Shown here: piece after piece, positions 1-7,758 of the stretch
How positions within the stretch are numbered: position 1 is the stretch's first letter
How the letters are laid out: the number at the start of each line of letters is the position of its first letter
Assembly: GCA_910586825.1 (NCBI GenBank)
Contig: CAJUJF010000003.1
Coordinates: forward strand, 1 to 64,000
DNA from: an uncultured Christensenellaceae bacterium
Lineage (GTDB): Bacteria > Bacillota > Clostridia > Christensenellales > Borkfalkiaceae
Direction: 5' to 3'
DNA: 64,000 nt
Translations under genes and position numbers: made by a program
The notes under the pieces: model-generated
Seen by the model: only the letters and a program-made list of their open reading frames with translations
What the model was told of the DNA's origin: nothing
Database searches by the model: none

Positions 1-457
1 CGCCCATCGCGGAATTGAACTTTTCGCTGCAATCGGGATAGGCGTTGCCCGCCGCATCGTCGCCGTGCGCGCCGTAATATATCACCTCGCACCCGTGAGA
101 AAGCGCCAAGCTTGCCGCCGCCGAAAGAAACAATCCGTTCCTGAAAGGGACGTAGGTTGAAACGGGCTTGCCGCCCGTTACCGAAAGCTGTTCGGCATAA
201 CTTTGCAGAGGTATATGATTGGGCGAATCCGCCAGGAGCGAACAGTCCGAACCTTCGAATATGACCGAAAGGTCAAGCCGCTTTAAAGCAACGCCGTAAA
301 AGTCGGCAATTTTTTGCGCGGCGTCGAGTTCTTTACTGTGGGTCTGACCGTAGTAAACGGAAAGTGCTGAAACTTGCGCCGCGCCGTATTTCCGGACCGC
401 CAATCCGAGACAGGTTGCGCTGTCTACGCCGCCGCTTAATAAAACAAGTGCTTTCAT
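1..457 (-). CDS. queC: 7-cyano-7-deazaguanine synthase QueC (partial, C-terminus off the window)
   Basis: QueC converts 7-carboxy-7-deazaguanine to preQ0 with ATP and ammonia, the last step of preQ0 synthesis on the way to queuosine. About 152 residues are visible. The N-terminal PP-loop SGGVDS is at residues 8-13, and the family blocks TYVPFRNG and GAHGDDAAGNAYPDCS follow. The ATG overlaps the folE stop as ATGA, so translation is probably coupled to folE. The gene is last in the queD-queE-folE-queC operon as far as can be seen. The C-terminal zinc-binding cysteines lie beyond position 1. Identification is secure from the motifs and the neighbours. Confidence 0.97.
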   Translation of the reverse strand, partial: MKALVLLSGGVDSATCLGLAVRKYGAAQVSALSVYYGQTHSKELDAAQKIADFYGVALKRLDLSVIFEGSDCSLLADSPNHIPLQSYAEQLSVTGGKPVSTYVPFRNGLFLSAAASLALSHGCEVIYYGAHGDDAAGNAYPDCSEKFNSAMG

Positions 458-1026
458 ATCCTGTCCCCCAAGAGATTTTGCAGGGAAACGTCGTCTTTGA
501 ACGCGCCGCAGTAAGTTTTGGTAACCGTTTTTGACGATACGTTTTTTATCCCGCGCGAAGTCATACAACTGTGACGGCCTTCTATCCTCACGCCGACGTC
601 GGGCGATAAAGCCGCAAGCGAAATTATCTCGGCAATGTCCCGTCCCAGACGCTCCTGCAATTGCAGCCGCTTTGCCGCCATATCGCAGATGCGCGCGATT
701 TTGCTCAGCCCCAGAACTCTTCCGCGCGGGACGTACGCAACGTCGACTTTCATATCGTACATAAGCGCCAAATGATGCTCGCAATAGCTGAACACGCTGA
801 TGTCCTCTATGACCACCGCGCCGCCCGAATTCGGGTCGGACGGAACTTCGAAAGTCTTTCCGAACATTTCCGCAATCTCACGGTTGGTGTATTTAATTCC
901 TTCAAACGCTTCTTCATACATTCGAGCTGTGCGGGCGGGCGTTTCGCGCAGACCTTCCCGGTCGGGGTCTTCGCCTATCGCAACCAATAAACCGCGGACA
1001 TGTTTTTCTATTTCTTTAATATCCAT
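454..1026 (-). CDS. folE: GTP cyclohydrolase I FolE
   Basis: FolE hydrolyses GTP to 7,8-dihydroneopterin triphosphate, the shared first step of folate and queuosine synthesis. At 190 residues it is the usual bacterial length. Zinc ligands are visible as Cys82 and His85 in YCEHH and Cys154 in RHSCMTSRG. The block RGRVLGLSKIARI is the family signature. The gene lies between queE and queC and its stop overlaps the queC start, so here it most likely feeds preQ0 synthesis, although the product would also serve folate. The ATG at 1026 is 8 bases after the queE stop. Confidence 0.97.
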   Translation of the reverse strand: MDIKEIEKHVRGLLVAIGEDPDREGLRETPARTARMYEEAFEGIKYTNREIAEMFGKTFEVPSDPNSGGAVVIEDISVFSYCEHHLALMYDMKVDVAYVPRGRVLGLSKIARICDMAAKRLQLQERLGRDIAEIISLAALSPDVGVRIEGRHSCMTSRGIKNVSSKTVTKTYCGAFKDDVSLQNLLGDRI

Positions 1027-1034
1027 ACTTACTC

Positions 1035-1700
1035 CTATACCCCGCGCATATCGGGTTTCCAGATGATTTTATGCAACTGTAATTGCAGGCGCACGCCGTT
1101 AAGTTTACGCTCTTTCATAAACTCCGTTATCTCTACGGGCTTGATTTTTCCGAACACGGGACTGAAATAAACGCGGCACTTGTCTGTAAGTCCGTAGTCG
1201 TTTATAATCTCTTCCGCCCGCACCAGATCGCACTTATCTCCGACCACAAACTTGACCGCATCGCGTACCGTAAGGCAAGAAAAGTTTTCGGTCTCCATAT
1301 ATTTTTCCATTCCGCTTGAAGGGAGTTTATAATCTGCGGTAACGGCGGGGCGCGGCGAAAGGGAAACGATATTTTTCAACGGCACGCTTCCGTTGGTTTC
1401 TATTTCGACTTCTGCGCCCGACGCTCCCAGCAGTTCTATAAGATGCGCAATATCCGACTGCAAAAGCGGTTCGCCGCCCGTCAGGGTAACGTTTTTTACG
1501 CCCGTCGATTTTACGTATGCAACAAGCTCTTCCGCCGAAACAAGTTCGTATTTGACGTCGGCGACATTCGCCCAACGCGTGTCGCAATAGCCGCAATTAA
1601 GATTACAGCCGCAAAACCGCAGAAAAACGGCAAGTTCTCCCGCGCGCGGACCTTCTCCGTTGATGCTTACGAATTTTTCGGCAATTTTATATCGGGACAT
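1035..1700 (-). CDS. queE: 7-carboxy-7-deazaguanine synthase QueE
   Basis: QueE is a radical SAM enzyme that contracts 6-carboxy-tetrahydropterin to 7-carboxy-7-deazaguanine. The protein is 221 residues. The cluster-binding CxxxCxxC is Cys32, Cys36 and Cys39 (GCNLNCGYCDTRW), followed by the glycine-rich SAM motif TGGEPLLQ. The frame is open further upstream, but the start at 1700 is preferred: it lies directly after the queD stop (TGA at 1704-1702) and gives the conserved N-terminus YKIAEKFVSINGEGP. The position between queD and folE matches the pathway order. Confidence 0.95.
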   Translation of the reverse strand: MSRYKIAEKFVSINGEGPRAGELAVFLRFCGCNLNCGYCDTRWANVADVKYELVSAEELVAYVKSTGVKNVTLTGGEPLLQSDIAHLIELLGASGAEVEIETNGSVPLKNIVSLSPRPAVTADYKLPSSGMEKYMETENFSCLTVRDAVKFVVGDKCDLVRAEEIINDYGLTDKCRVYFSPVFGKIKPVEITEFMKERKLNGVRLQLQLHKIIWKPDMRGV

Positions 1701-1701
1701 A

Positions 1702-2121
1702 TCACTCACCGTACACCGCGCAGTTCTCCGGCGACTCGTAAACCGATACGCTGAAAACGGGCAAGCCCTTTTCGCAAAGGGCGGCGTATATGTGCGCGGC
1801 GAAGTTTTCGGCAGTGGGTCTGAAATCCGTTTCAACCAATGAAAACCCTTCTTCTTTAAGCGCGGCAACGGTCGCTGTTTTAAGAGTGTTTTTTTCGTAA
1901 ATCAACGTATGGTCGAAACCTTCCGCAAGTTCTTTTACCGTCTTCTTGAAATCGCCGAAATCCAGAAGCATACCGCGCTTTTCGCCGCTTTCCTGCAATT
2001 CACCGCCGCTTATCTTTACTTCCACAACCCAGTGGTGACCGTGGATATTTGCGCACTTGCCGCTGTATCCGTGAAGAAAGTGCGCGCTGTCAAAACAAGC
2101 CGAAGTTTTTAAATAATACAT
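1702..2121 (-). CDS. queD: 6-carboxy-5,6,7,8-tetrahydropterin synthase QueD
   Basis: QueD (PTPS family) turns dihydroneopterin triphosphate, the FolE product, into 6-carboxytetrahydropterin. The protein is 139 residues, of normal length. Zinc ligands are His14, His27 and His29 (IHGHHW), and Cys23 is the expected catalytic cysteine. The start at 2121 follows a GGGAGAG ribosome site at 2124-2130. An upstream in-frame ATG at 2169 lies within the structured leader and has no ribosome site. This is the first gene of the queuosine operon and is preceded by a leader that could be regulatory. Confidence 0.95.
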   Translation of the reverse strand: MYYLKTSACFDSAHFLHGYSGKCANIHGHHWVVEVKISGGELQESGEKRGMLLDFGDFKKTVKELAEGFDHTLIYEKNTLKTATVAALKEEGFSLVETDFRPTAENFAAHIYAALCEKGLPVFSVSVYESPENCAVYGE

Positions 2122-2246
2122 ATCTCTCCCTTTGCGCAAAAAAATACAGCCGCAACAAAACGACTGCACCTAAAAAGACTATTCCCATTCAGATGCCCTG
2201 GTTTTGTTTAACGACAGGATGGCGCAAACGAACTGTCCGTTTAATT
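2122..2246 (-). promoter_or_regulatory. Structured leader of the queD operon, possible riboswitch
   Basis: The roughly 125-base untranslated leader has three pairings. A 7-bp stem with one bulged G joins 2233-2240 and 2211-2217. A 7-bp pairing joins ACAAAAC (near 2200) and GTTTTGT (near 2158). The loop of the first stem (UUUGCGC, 2222-2228) is perfectly complementary to GCGCAAA at 2131-2137, directly beside the ribosome site at 2124-2130. A pseudoknot reaching the ribosome site is the general design of some preQ1 riboswitches, but I could not match a known preQ1 class consensus. Function is inferred. Confidence 0.45.
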
Positions 2247-2252
2247 GGCTAT

Positions 2253-2281
2253 ATAATACCACGCCGCGACGCGTATGTCAA
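2253..2281 (-). promoter_or_regulatory. Promoter of the queD-queE-folE-queC operon
   Basis: On the minus strand a consensus TTGACA (2281-2276) is followed by a 17-base spacer and TATTAT (2258-2253). Transcription would start near 2246, at the beginning of the structured leader. Confidence 0.85.
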
Positions 2282-2483
2282 CTCAACCGAAGCGTTTTCG
2301 CGTTGCGTATTATATAAATAACGGTAACAAACGATTGGGATACAATCCCCGTATCGCGAAAGCTGTCTTATTTGCTTTAACGCCGCTTTCTGCTTTATCG
2401 CGTTCCGAAATGCACAATTCGTATTTCGCACCCATGGAAACTTTCTGTCGGGAAAATCATAATATAAAGTGATCTCATTCCTC
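2282..2483. other. Intergenic stretch with no recognised element
   Basis: This lies between the divergent que promoter and the promoter of the DUF11 pseudogene. Open frames here are short, lack ribosome sites and resemble nothing I know. I see no RNA gene or repeat. Confidence 0.4.
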
Positions 2484-2513
2484 TTTACAACTGCATACGC
2501 GAAAATCCATAAT
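2484..2513 (+). promoter_or_regulatory. Probable promoter of the DUF11 gene
   Basis: TTTACA (2484-2489) is separated by 18 bases from CATAAT (2508-2513). The predicted start, near 2520, coincides with the base of the large hairpin at 2524-2567. Confidence 0.5.
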
Positions 2514-2523
2514 CTTTTATTTG

Positions 2524-2567
2524 ATACTACATATTCCGCTCCCGTCACGGGGGCAGGTATGTAGTAT
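2524..2567 (+). promoter_or_regulatory. Perfect 10-bp inverted repeat at the 5' end of the DUF11 transcript
   Basis: ATACTACATA (2524-2533) and TATGTAGTAT (2558-2567) form a perfect stem enclosing a smaller CCCGT/ACGGG stem, and five T follow. The hairpin sits between the predicted transcription start and the ribosome site of the gene at 2590. It could be a 5'-protecting hairpin, an attenuator or a protein-binding site. The sequence does not decide between these. Confidence 0.55.
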
Positions 2568-2589
2568 TTTTACAAAGGGACTAAAAACT

Positions 2590-3573
2590 ATGAAAATACC
2601 GAATCAGTCGAACGTATCTTTCAACGCCATGATGCCGCAAGAAGGAGCAACCCCCGGTCAGCTTGCGAGCAACACCGTGAATACGGAAATCCTGTCTTAC
2701 GCCGTAACGAAAACGATCCGTTCCGATAAGACGACCGTCAGAGAAGGAGAAAATGCGCGCATTGCCGTAACCGTTGTCAACCGGTGGCGACGAAACTGTT
2801 CGATCACCGGTTTGCGGTCCCGCAACCCGACGGCGGCAACTATGTCGCCGGCAGCGTGAAGGTAAACGGGATCGCACAACCCTCTTACGATCCCGTAACG
2901 GGGTTTCCTCTGCCCGATCCGAACCCCGGCGAGACGGTCGAAATCGAATATGAAATCAAAGCGAACGACCCGATGACGACAACGCCGATCACGCAGTTTA
3001 CAACGCTGAATTATACCGTAAACGACCCTGTGAGAGGGGACGTAAACTACTCCGAAAATACCGACACCGTTTTCGTCGACGTAATCGCCGACAAGATCAG
3101 CGTCGTCAAAAGCGTTGACAAATCTTACGCCGTCAAAGGCGAAAAACTACACTATACCGTTACGGTCACGAACAACGGCAGCGCTATGAAGTCCGATCTT
3201 GTATTCAAAGATTCGATCCCGACCGGCACGACGTTTGTGAAAAGCAGTATCAAAATAAACGGCAAAATCTATTCCGACTACCATCCGGAAAGCGGTTTTG
3301 CGATCCCGAGCTTGGCGCCGAACGAATCTTTTACCGTAAAATTTGACGTGGAGGTGAATTAACATGAAAACTATCGCGAATACCGCAAGTATCACCGACA
3401 ATTCGGGGACGGTCCCGATCACCGTTTACAGCAACGCGGTCCGAACGCTTGTACGGACTCCCGACGACGACGGCAAAAGATTTTATTATAAAGTCGTCTA
3501 CGTTAGCAATTACGACTGCCCGCGGAATGATTGCGAATGCGTCTGCGGCTGTTGTCGGAATTGTTGCGATTAA
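2590..3573 (+). pseudogene. DUF11-type repeat surface protein, disrupted by two frameshifts
   Basis: Three consecutive pieces together encode one protein of about 327 residues. Piece one starts at ATG 2590 after AAAGGG and runs in frame to about residue 64 (EGENARIAVTVVN). Near 2780-2784 the sense frame changes and continues as KLFDHRFAVPQPDGG through a typical DUF11 domain (YTVTVTNNGS, FKDSIPTGTTFVKSS) to a stop at 3360. The reading continues in another frame from 3364 (TIANTASITDNSGTVPI) to a cysteine-rich tail ending at 3573. Removing one T near 3359 would restore the second junction. The last piece has its own GGAGGTG 7 bases before ATG 3364, so it might still be translated. Neither break lies in a long homopolymer. 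Assembly error is possible. Confidence 0.75.
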
Positions 3574-3883
3574 ACAAACGACTTATCAAGACAAGGTTGA
3601 ATGAGAACCCGTCTAAACACATAAAAAGGAATCACACTTTCTATTTGCAAAACCCGAGCAAGCGACCTTTTCGGCGTTTTAGTACATTACTTATCATTCA
3701 CCGTGACAAAACAAAGAAACCGGTTCTCCGGTTTCTTTTCCTTTTGCGGAAACCCCGACGCTCTGCCGCGCGGAAATTTTTGAATCTCACGTATCCCGCC
3801 GCCGATTGTCAAAATATGGGAATAATCCCGTTTTTTGGATTGTTAGAATATTTATCAACTTTTTACAAAGGAGTAAATATTCC
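3574..3883 (+). other. Intergenic region between the DUF11 pseudogene and the XRE regulator
   Basis: It holds one clear terminator (3713-3745) and a small dyad GGGA-ATAA-TCCC at 3818-3829, upstream of the regulator gene, that could be an operator. I see no coding potential worth reporting, and no clear promoter for the downstream gene. Confidence 0.5.
3713..3745 (+). terminator. Intrinsic terminator after the DUF11 pseudogene
   Basis: An 11-bp perfect stem (AAAGAAACCGG, 3713-3723, with CCGGTTTCTTT, 3728-3738) has a TTCT loop and runs into a T-rich tail. Confidence 0.8.
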
Positions 3884-4129
3884 ATGAACGTAAGCGAAGC
3901 TATTTCTACCCGCGTCATTCAACTGCTCAACGAACGCGACTGGTCCGCGTACAAACTCGCCTTTGAAAGCGGAATTCCCGCCTCCACCGTGTCCAACATC
4001 ATTCTCTGTAAATGCAAGTCCTGCAACTTCGACACTATTCTCAACCTTTGCCGAGGCTTCCGTATAGAACCGCAGGAGTTCATTCTCCCGCCCATGTTTC
4101 TCCTCGAAAATCTCGACGATAACGACTGA
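3884..4129 (+). CDS. Small Cro/C1-type (XRE) helix-turn-helix regulator
   Basis: This 81-residue protein is almost entirely a Cro/C1-type HTH domain: AISTRVIQLLNERDWSAYKLAFESGIPASTVSNIILCK covers helices 1 to 3, and the C-terminus is short and acidic (LLENLDDND). The start at 3884 follows AAAGGAG (3867-3873). Small single-domain proteins of this kind are common in Clostridia, and their targets are usually unknown. It is monocistronic between two terminators. The dyad at 3818-3829 is a possible autoregulatory site, but that is only a guess. Whether it controls the neighbouring glycan operons cannot be told. Confidence 0.85.
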   Translation: MNVSEAISTRVIQLLNERDWSAYKLAFESGIPASTVSNIILCKCKSCNFDTILNLCRGFRIEPQEFILPPMFLLENLDDND

Positions 4130-4145
4130 ATCTTTCCTCCCGTTT

Positions 4146-4171
4146 GCCGTTCCCACCGAACGGCTTTTTTC
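4146..4171 (+). terminator. Intrinsic terminator after the XRE gene
   Basis: Stem GCCGTTC (4146-4152) with GAACGGC (4158-4164), followed by six T. Confidence 0.85.
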
Positions 4172-4221
4172 CGTGCGCAAAATTCATAACGGTTCCTTTC
4201 GCGGAAGAATCCCGCAATCAT

Positions 4222-4249
4222 AAAAAAGCAGACTTTCGTCTGCTTTTTT
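4222..4249. terminator. Bidirectional intrinsic terminator between converging genes
   Basis: AAAAAAGCAGAC-TTTC-GTCTGCTTTTTT is symmetric, so it can end the minus-strand GH36 operon as well as stray plus-strand transcription. Confidence 0.9.
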
Positions 4250-4271
4250 GATCGCGGCCGTTTCGCCCGCA

Positions 4272-6440
4272 TTATTTGATTTCGCGAAGATGCAAGATCA
4301 TCGATTCGTACTCGGTCAGGTAAGGAATCGCGATTCCGTGATTCATCAGCGTTCTGCCGCTTGCCGTGAGCTTCGTCTCTTCGATAAAATACTTCTTCTC
4401 GGGATCGAGCCCCTTTAACCGAACGGTCTGCGGAAGATAGAGCGGAACTCCGCGAAGCCGTTCGCAGACGAGATAGGCGTTCTTCTTGTCTTTGGAGACG
4501 ACCATCTCGCAGAACCAATCGTCGGTAAACGGGCTGCAAATCCGATACAGATCCCCTTTGAGAATCAACTCGTCCGTCTTCAAATAATCCGCGGTCTGCT
4601 TTTTGGTGAGTTCCCTCTCTTCGGCGCTCATTTCGGCAAGGTTGAGTTCGTACCCGAACGCGCCGAGGGACGCGACCGCGCCGCGCGTTGCGAACGGAAT
4701 GGTGCGGTGCGTTTGCAGATTGGGACAGACGGACACGTGACAGCTCATCGAAGAGAGCGGATAGCAGATCGAAGTTCCCCACTGGATTTTCGCGCGTTCG
4801 TACGCGTCGGTGTCGTCGCTCGTCCAGATCTGCGGGAAGTAATACAGCATGCCGCTGTCGAATCTCCCGCCGCCGGACGCACAGCCCTCGAACAGGATCT
4901 CGGGGAAAGCGCGCGTGAGCCGATCCGCCAAATCGTATACGCCGAGCGTGAAGCGGTGCATGAGTTCGCCCTGTCTGTCGGGCGGAAGCGCCGCGGAAAA
5001 GTTCTCCGTAATATGACGGTTCATATCCCACTTGACGTAACCGATGTCGTTCTCTTTCAGAACTTTACTCATCATTTCGTAGATATGATCCACAACTTCT
5101 TTGCGCGTGAAATCGAGCACGAGCTGATTGCGCGCGCGGCAGAGCGCGACGCCGTCCTGATGGATCGCCCAATCGGGATGCGCGCGGTACAGGTCGCTGT
5201 CCTCGTTCACCATCTCCGGTTCGAACCACAAACCGAACTTCAAGCCGTTCTTTTTGCAGCGGTCGATGACCGCTTTCAGCCCGCCTTTGAGTTTCTTCTC
5301 GTTGACGTACCAATCGCCGAGACCCGCAAAATCGGTATCGCGCGCGCCGAACCAGCCGTCGTCCATGACGAACGTATCGATGCCGAGTCCCTTCGCCGCG
5401 TCGATGATCTCGAACAGCTTTTCGTTATCGTAGTTAAATTCGGTCGCCTCCCAGTGGTTGACCACGACGGGACGGCGGCGAAACGCGTAATCGGGATGAA
5501 TGACGTAATTGCGCAGGAAATCGGCATACTCGCGGGACAGATTGCCGAGCCCGTCCGCGGAATAGCAGAGTACCGTCTGCGGGGAAACGAATCGCTCGCC
5601 CGCTTCCAGCTTCCAGCCGAAATTCATATCGTTTACGCCGCCCTGCAAGCGAAGTCTCCCGATCGGGCTGACTTCCGCGGTGAGCGCGAACGAACCGCTG
5701 TAAACGAGTTGAAAGCCGTAACATTCCCCTTCGTCTTCCGTACAGTTCGCGCGCAAAAGCCCCATAAACGGATTCATCTGATGCGAAGAAGTTCCGCGCA
5801 TCGATTGCAGTCTTACCGTGCCGTACCCCAACGGTTTCACGTCGGGAGAGCGCTCCGCGCCCCAGGTTCCGTGCAGACGCATGAGCGAAAATTTCCCGTC
5901 GGGAAGCTCGGTGCAGAACGAGAACGCGCGTTTGAGCATGAACGGACGATCGCCCGTATTTAAAATCTCCGCGTTGCGGACGAGGACGTCCGAATCTTCA
6001 AACGCGGTATAATTGAGTTTGATCTCGGCGGGAGAAAAATCGTCCTTCAATGTGATTTCCAGCGTTTCGCCGCCCGACCGCGCATGCGGCATTCCGCTCA
6101 CTTCCGGAACGCCACGATAGATCTTGTGAGAAACATAGCGGAAACGGCTCGCGACGCCGCCGTCTTCCCGCGAGACGATCGCGGTCGGTTCGCGGAAATC
6201 GCCGTGCGCGAAAAACGCGTACTCGCTCGGCATTTCGCTGAAACTCATGTCGAAATTCCAATTCGAAGCGTCCGGCGCAAACGGCGCGCCCTGCGCCGCA
6301 AAAAACTCCCCGTCGGACTCCGCTATGCCGCCGTAGTGCAGCGTCTGTAAAAAGCCCGCTTGGTTGACGTACATCAGATAGCTGTAATTTTTACCGCGTA
6401 AATGAAACAGCCGTGTTTTTTTTTCGAAAGTGATCATCAT
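4272..6440 (-). CDS. Alpha-galactosidase, glycoside hydrolase family 36
   Basis: GH36 enzymes release terminal alpha-galactose from oligosaccharides. At 722 residues it has the full family length: an N-terminal beta-sandwich, a central TIM barrel starting around residue 330 (DDGWFGARD, FGLWFEPEMVN) and a C-terminal beta domain. The expected nucleophile is Asp472 in YVKWDMNRH, and the acid/base lies in TSDDTDAYER (Asp542/543). There is no signal peptide, so it is cytosolic and acts on imported sugars. The start at 6440 (ATGATG, with GAGGAT just upstream) could equally be 6437. It is the last gene of the four-gene operon that begins at 11554. Specificity for galactose is inferred from the family. 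Confidence 0.93.
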   Translation of the reverse strand: MMITFEKKTRLFHLRGKNYSYLMYVNQAGFLQTLHYGGIAESDGEFFAAQGAPFAPDASNWNFDMSFSEMPSEYAFFAHGDFREPTAIVSREDGGVASRFRYVSHKIYRGVPEVSGMPHARSGGETLEITLKDDFSPAEIKLNYTAFEDSDVLVRNAEILNTGDRPFMLKRAFSFCTELPDGKFSLMRLHGTWGAERSPDVKPLGYGTVRLQSMRGTSSHQMNPFMGLLRANCTEDEGECYGFQLVYSGSFALTAEVSPIGRLRLQGGVNDMNFGWKLEAGERFVSPQTVLCYSADGLGNLSREYADFLRNYVIHPDYAFRRRPVVVNHWEATEFNYDNEKLFEIIDAAKGLGIDTFVMDDGWFGARDTDFAGLGDWYVNEKKLKGGLKAVIDRCKKNGLKFGLWFEPEMVNEDSDLYRAHPDWAIHQDGVALCRARNQLVLDFTRKEVVDHIYEMMSKVLKENDIGYVKWDMNRHITENFSAALPPDRQGELMHRFTLGVYDLADRLTRAFPEILFEGCASGGGRFDSGMLYYFPQIWTSDDTDAYERAKIQWGTSICYPLSSMSCHVSVCPNLQTHRTIPFATRGAVASLGAFGYELNLAEMSAEERELTKKQTADYLKTDELILKGDLYRICSPFTDDWFCEMVVSKDKKNAYLVCERLRGVPLYLPQTVRLKGLDPEKKYFIEETKLTASGRTLMNHGIAIPYLTEYESMILHLREIK

Positions 6441-6480
6441 ATCCTCGCTTTTTTTCTCCGCCGAAGCGGAAAATCAGTCG

Positions 6481-7746
6481 TTATTGTTTGCCGTGAACGT
6501 AGATCAATTCGCCGCCTTTGACGCGCGATTCTTCCGCACACAAGCCCATGAGATGGCTTTCGACGGAAGCTTCGAGCGTCGTCGCGCCCTCGCTTTCGCC
6601 GGATAGAAACGCGTAGAGCGAATCGATCATCACCGCGTCGCCGCCGCCGTGCGCGTAGCCGCGTTCCGTCATGGGTTTCAGCGGGATCCGCTCCGCTTCT
6701 TTTCCGAACGGCTTCACGGCGAGATAGTCTTCCTCTTCGTGAAGAACGATCTCTCCGAGCGCGCCGAAGAATTTCAGAATCCTGCCGCCTTCCGCGGTGA
6801 ACGGCATCATGATCAGCGTCGCTTTCACGCCGTTTTCAAAGGTCATCTGCGTCAACTGATGATCCACGACGTCGTTGTCGCACCGATAAACGCACCGCCC
6901 GTACGGACCGGTGCGAAGCGCTTCCCAGAGCGCTTCTTCCGTAAGCGGATATGCGGTCGTGATCTGGTTGTGCGGCCAGATCGTATCGGGCGCGCCCTCC
7001 CGATACCAGGATTTAATATAAATCGGTTTGACGCTATAAGGGCAACTGTCGATCAGCTTACATTCGGTGCAACGGTCCGCCGCTTCCGCAGGCGCGTTTT
7101 CCGCCTTGAAATAGGTCAGATCCCCCACCGAAGAAATACTCTTGCACCGCGAACCCGCGTAATACTGCAACAGATCGAGATCGTGACAGCACTTGGCGAG
7201 AATCATGGGCGCGGTCTCTTCGCCTCTGCGCCAATTCCCGCGCACGAAACTGTGCGCGTGATGCCAATAGATCACCTGTTCGGTCACCTCGATGGAAACG
7301 AGTCTGCCGATGACGCCGCTTCTGAGCAGTTCGCCCATCTTCACGAACGCGGGCGCATAGCGCAGAACATGACAGACGAAAACTTTCCCGCCGTATTTTT
7401 TCTGCGCTTCCAGCAGTTCGTAACATTCGTCCCGATCGGACGTGATCGGTTTTTCCAGCAAGACGTCGTACCCGAGCGACAGCGCTTTCACGCACTGCCG
7501 TACGTGGTCGCGATCCATCGTCGCGATCACGAGCAGATCCGCCCGTTTCTTGCGGAAAAACTCCTCTTCGCTTGGAAAGCGGTTTTCCGCCGATACGGAG
7601 AACCTGTCGCCGTATTTTTTCAGTTTCACGCCGTCGGATTCGCAAAGGGATACAATCTCGTACTTCTCCTTTTCCGCCATGAACAGCGTGCCGTACGACT
7701 CCGCGCCGCGGTTTCCGCAGCCGATGATCGCAATCGAAAATTTCAT
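6481..7746 (-). CDS. Gfo/Idh/MocA family oxidoreductase
   Basis: This 421-residue NAD(P)-dependent sugar dehydrogenase-like protein is cytosolic. The N-terminal Rossmann fold starts at residue 4 (IAIIGCGNRGAES), and the family motif LLEKPIT binds cofactor and substrate. A C-terminal alpha/beta domain includes a HDLDLLQYYAG segment. An insertion with several cysteines (ADRCTECKLIDSCPYS) is seen in a subset of family members and could bind metal. Substrates in this family cannot be read from sequence. It lies 12 bases after the GH-A lipoprotein gene and 40 bases before the GH36 gene, so it probably processes a sugar released by this operon. Confidence 0.88.
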   Translation of the reverse strand: MKFSIAIIGCGNRGAESYGTLFMAEKEKYEIVSLCESDGVKLKKYGDRFSVSAENRFPSEEEFFRKKRADLLVIATMDRDHVRQCVKALSLGYDVLLEKPITSDRDECYELLEAQKKYGGKVFVCHVLRYAPAFVKMGELLRSGVIGRLVSIEVTEQVIYWHHAHSFVRGNWRRGEETAPMILAKCCHDLDLLQYYAGSRCKSISSVGDLTYFKAENAPAEAADRCTECKLIDSCPYSVKPIYIKSWYREGAPDTIWPHNQITTAYPLTEEALWEALRTGPYGRCVYRCDNDVVDHQLTQMTFENGVKATLIMMPFTAEGGRILKFFGALGEIVLHEEEDYLAVKPFGKEAERIPLKPMTERGYAHGGGDAVMIDSLYAFLSGESEGATTLEASVESHLMGLCAEESRVKGGELIYVHGKQ

Positions 7747-7758
7747 ACGCGTCCCCCG

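Noticed and set aside
2122..2246. Class I preQ1 riboswitch
   Set aside because: The compact class I consensus with its A-rich 3' tail is not found; only a pseudoknot-capable fold is supported.
2780..3364. Phase-variable frameshifts in the DUF11 gene
   Set aside because: Neither break lies in a homopolymer or short tandem repeat, so slippage switching is not suggested.
3531..3887. Basic open frame after the DUF11 pseudogene
   Set aside because: It runs through a clear terminator, has no ribosome site and shows low-complexity Arg/Lys composition typical of non-coding frames.
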